From: Dromaius novaehollandiae
Taxonomy: Eukaryota; Chordata; Aves; Casuariiformes; Dromaiidae
NCBI RefSeq assembly: GCF_036370855.1
Contig: NC_088098.1
Span: 34,599,981-34,663,980 of the forward strand
Reading direction: 5' to 3'
DNA length: 64,000 bases
The notes beneath the pieces are model-generated. The model ran no database searches. It saw only the letters and a program-made list of their open reading frames with translations, and had not been told where the DNA came from. Of this stretch, positions 61,432 to 64,000 are shown piece after piece (positions within the stretch are counted from its first letter, which is position 1; each line of letters starts with the position of its first letter). A program made the translations under genes and the position numbers.

Positions 61432-63254
61432 GCATGTGACCAGGACTCTGCCCTAAATTGGTTCCTGAAAATCTATTTGGCTTCTCCATGCTTCATTCAT
61501 TCTCACCAACACCAGTCATAGCAAGCTTAAAGGGAAAACAAGATCAGTTTTAACAAATGGCATAGTACGGTTATTGTACCTGAAAAGTAAGAGACCACAA
61601 AATTAGATGTTTTGAGCAAGGTGGGAGAAGCAGGAGAAGACTGGCTCCTGTTTAGAGTTGAGACAGGTAAAATGGGACATGGAAGGTGTAGTATTTTTGT
61701 ATCTAGCCAATGCCTAAGTTTCTTCTAAGACTTTTTTTTAACAAATAACTTAATTTTTAGTAGAGGGACACCTCCTTATCTAAGTTCTTTTGACATGGCT
61801 TGACAACAGTGATCTTTGTTCTGAGAACTATCAGTTACTTCACCTGACTTATACCTCTGACACATTTTATCTGAGGTCTTCAGCAGATCATTTTGCAAAG
61901 TGGATAGAGTTCCCAAAATTTGGATTCTGTTGCATTTGCGATCCTCCCTGACAATAGATGGATGCCCAAAGAACACTTTATAGCCATTCAGTTATTTATA
62001 CTTGTCTTGTCTTGTTAATTGCCTTCAGTAGTACAGCTTCGGTGTCTGTTTGGGCATGGCACATTTATGCAACAAGGAGGCAGAGATGATGGGCAGTCAG
62101 GTACTACATTTGCTGACAGCAACTGTTTGAAAGCAGGATTTGATGGCCTTGTGGTACAGGGCTTAGATGAATTGCAAATCTGGGGACTGTTAACTCTCTT
62201 CAATAAGGAGTGGTCTTCATTCTCACCCAAGACAAAAATACCATTTTCTGTATAGATCGTGTACTTAAAAGCAGCTAAATCTAGTTCTATTCCTAAAATG
62301 TGACATAGCAAAAATGATGTTATTCTTATTACTGTTTATAGGAAGTTTTATAATTTTTCATGAAATATTCTAAAATTGTGTTTGACAACATACCCAGCCC
62401 TCCTTTAAGTTTGGTGATTTTGTGTCATTAGTCATTTCAAATAAGATCATGCCTTATAGTGCAGCATCAAACATTAAGAAAATCCTGACCAAAGACATCT
62501 CACTTTGAAACAGTGCATTAGAGGATTAAGGCAGCAGTTTCCTTTTTGACTATGCAATTACAACTGCTGTGCATAGGGTGGCTGAGAACACTTGCATCCT
62601 GCTACCCAAATAAGAGTCTTTGTTATCTCTGGGTAGCTTGGGGCTCTCTCCAGATTTGTTCCTAGCTTCAGAGGCAGCACTTTGATTAAAGCAGAGCCAA
62701 CAGACTAGCATGCTTTAGATGATGTAAATATCTGTTTAAGAGGAAAACCACTACTTTGGATATTTTGTACTTTGAGACTTAGGTATATCTTATTAATTAC
62801 ATGAAAATTGTATGGAGAAACATCGAATTATTTGTCTGACGAGCAATAAAACATATCTTCCAGTAGTTAAATCAAAAGACAGTCTTATGCTTTTGGAGGA
62901 AATATGGGCTATGTTTGCAAAATAGTAAAAGAAATCCAAATGAAAAGAGGTGGAATATTCCTAAACTTCATGTCTTTATTATCACCTTTGGACTGCCACT
63001 GCTCCTTTTTAGTTGCTCCAGAAGTGTTTTGTCTTTCTCTCCCCTTAGAATGGAGATAATAATGTCCACTTTGGAGGTTCTTGTCATTCAATTTCTGCAG
63101 TTTAGTCTATGGAAACCCTCCTATTTACTTACAGAATCTCCCTGTACCAAAACGTAGTATCTGGCATGCCCTGCTGTTTGCTCAGCTCACCTCTGGGAAA
63201 GATTTGGTTTTGATAAGAACTATGGAAATGTTTTTCTTTTAACATGAGGTGGAA

Positions 63255-63390
63255 ATCATATACAGCAGGAATATAGTGCCTTTCAATCTGAAGGGTCCCC
63301 AAGCACTTGACAAACTGATATACAAACTATAGAGCAGGAACACTAGCCACTTCTGACATGGACCTTCCTCTGGGGCAAAGCGCAGCATTG
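63255..63390 (+). mobile_element. Possible ancient amniote interspersed repeat
   Basis: The stretch 'atagtgcctttcaatctgaa' followed by 'gggtccccaagcacttgaca' and 'aaact' resembles a worn dispersed family often met in reptile and mammal intergenic DNA ('..tgcctttcat..aaggatc.caaagcacttta..'). The family name is uncertain. The sequence is diverged and appears only once here. Confidence 0.35.
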
Positions 63391-64000
63391 TTAATGGCAA
63401 GTGGCCATATTGCATGACAGTTTATGACAGGAAGCAAAGATTAGTGAGTCAAAGAAATCTCCCATGTTCTCTTTCCCATCAAACTGTATTATATACTGTA
63501 GTTAAACTTACAGTTTGTGTCATGTTTTCAGTAACTTTCATTATGAGACCAAATTAGTTTTAGTTTCCAAGAAGTTACATTTTTTTGCGTAGGCTTTAGG
63601 AAAAGGGTCTTTCCTTCAAATGTAGTAAAATACAGAAGAAAATGTACGGTGTTTGTGCTTTCATAACATGTCAGGTATTGATTTGTTAAGAACAGATTTA
63701 ACTAGTATTTTGTTTCAAGATTTGTGCCCTGTGTAGTTTCTGAAATAAACATAAGTGCAAGGGGCTACCGATTTTCAAAACTAAAACACATCGTTTTTTG
63801 CTTCCTTCAGGCTATGTGGTCTAAAAAATGAACACTTTAAAAGGAAACAAAACTCTGAAATAGACAGCTACAGTATATAGCAAATGTACTTTAACAAGTA
63901 TTCTCATAAGAGGGTTTCACCTTACATGTAACACTGGTATAAACTATTAAAGAGCAGGTTTACTCTTTTAACAAGTCCGAGTGATAATTTTGCCCCTTAG

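Larger units (their letters stand above)
57642..64000 (+). other. HMGA2 intron 2, incomplete (at least 6,359 bp)
   Basis: AT-rich DNA downstream of exon 2. I looked for the third AT-hook exon (a short exon coding for RGRPRKW after a KKAEATGEK-like linker) and did not see it, so intron 2 probably extends past the window. Contents: T-rich tract 60353-60385, a 31-nt poly-A at 61399-61429, a possible cryptic terminal exon at 60661-60720, and a SINE/LINE-like remnant near 63255-63390. The rest, including 57700-60300, shows nothing I can name. Confidence 0.85.

Noticed and set aside
61776..62311. Consecutive minus-strand frames of 98 and 66 codons in HMGA2 intron 2
   Set aside because: Cysteine/proline-containing segment suggested a degraded coding unit, but no family was recognised and stops separate the frames.
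57642..64000. HMGA2 exon 3 (third AT hook)
   Set aside because: Searched by eye for RGRPRKW-type coding with flanking splice sites on the + strand and not found; it is presumably beyond the window.

Overview
The window is vertebrate chromosomal DNA. The first two coding exons of HMGA2, the AT-hook chromatin protein, lie at its right end on the + strand. The N-terminal protein is close to the mammalian one but not identical. The flanking DNA is low in young transposons. It carries worn MIR-like/CORE-SINE remnants and short families of a kind I associate with reptile and bird genomes (palindromic elements, 'aaaggtccatctagcc'-type fragments). I therefore infer a sauropsid, most likely a crocodilian or turtle, with a bird possible. 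This is recognition from reading, not a search.

Layout. Positions 1-53,400 hold no protein gene that I can support. This stretch is intergenic DNA upstream of HMGA2 with: (a) GC/CpG-richer blocks at about 3.2-4.5 kb and 5.75-6.4 kb; (b) a strong CpG island at about 12.3-13.9 kb, 41 kb upstream of the HMGA2 start; (c) a small candidate promoter at 44.85-45.18 kb with a textbook YY1 motif, an ETS motif and downstream splice-donor sequences; (d) scattered ancient SINE remnants, microsatellites, a perfect 64-bp tandem duplication and several inverted repeats, of which the ~310-bp palindrome at 48.83-49.14 kb is the clearest. Positions 53,450-56,500 are the HMGA2 CpG island, holding promoter, 5' UTR, exon 1 and the start of intron 1. 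Exon 2 is at 57,555-57,641. From 57,642 to the end is AT-rich intron 2; the third AT-hook exon was not seen and presumably lies beyond the window.

How it works together. The window reads as one regulatory landscape around a dosage-sensitive developmental gene: a GC-rich promoter, then 53 kb of upstream non-coding DNA with two further promoter-like spots that could be enhancers or start non-coding RNAs. Exons 1 and 2 encode AT hooks 1 and 2. The third hook, the acidic tail and the 3' UTR are not present here.
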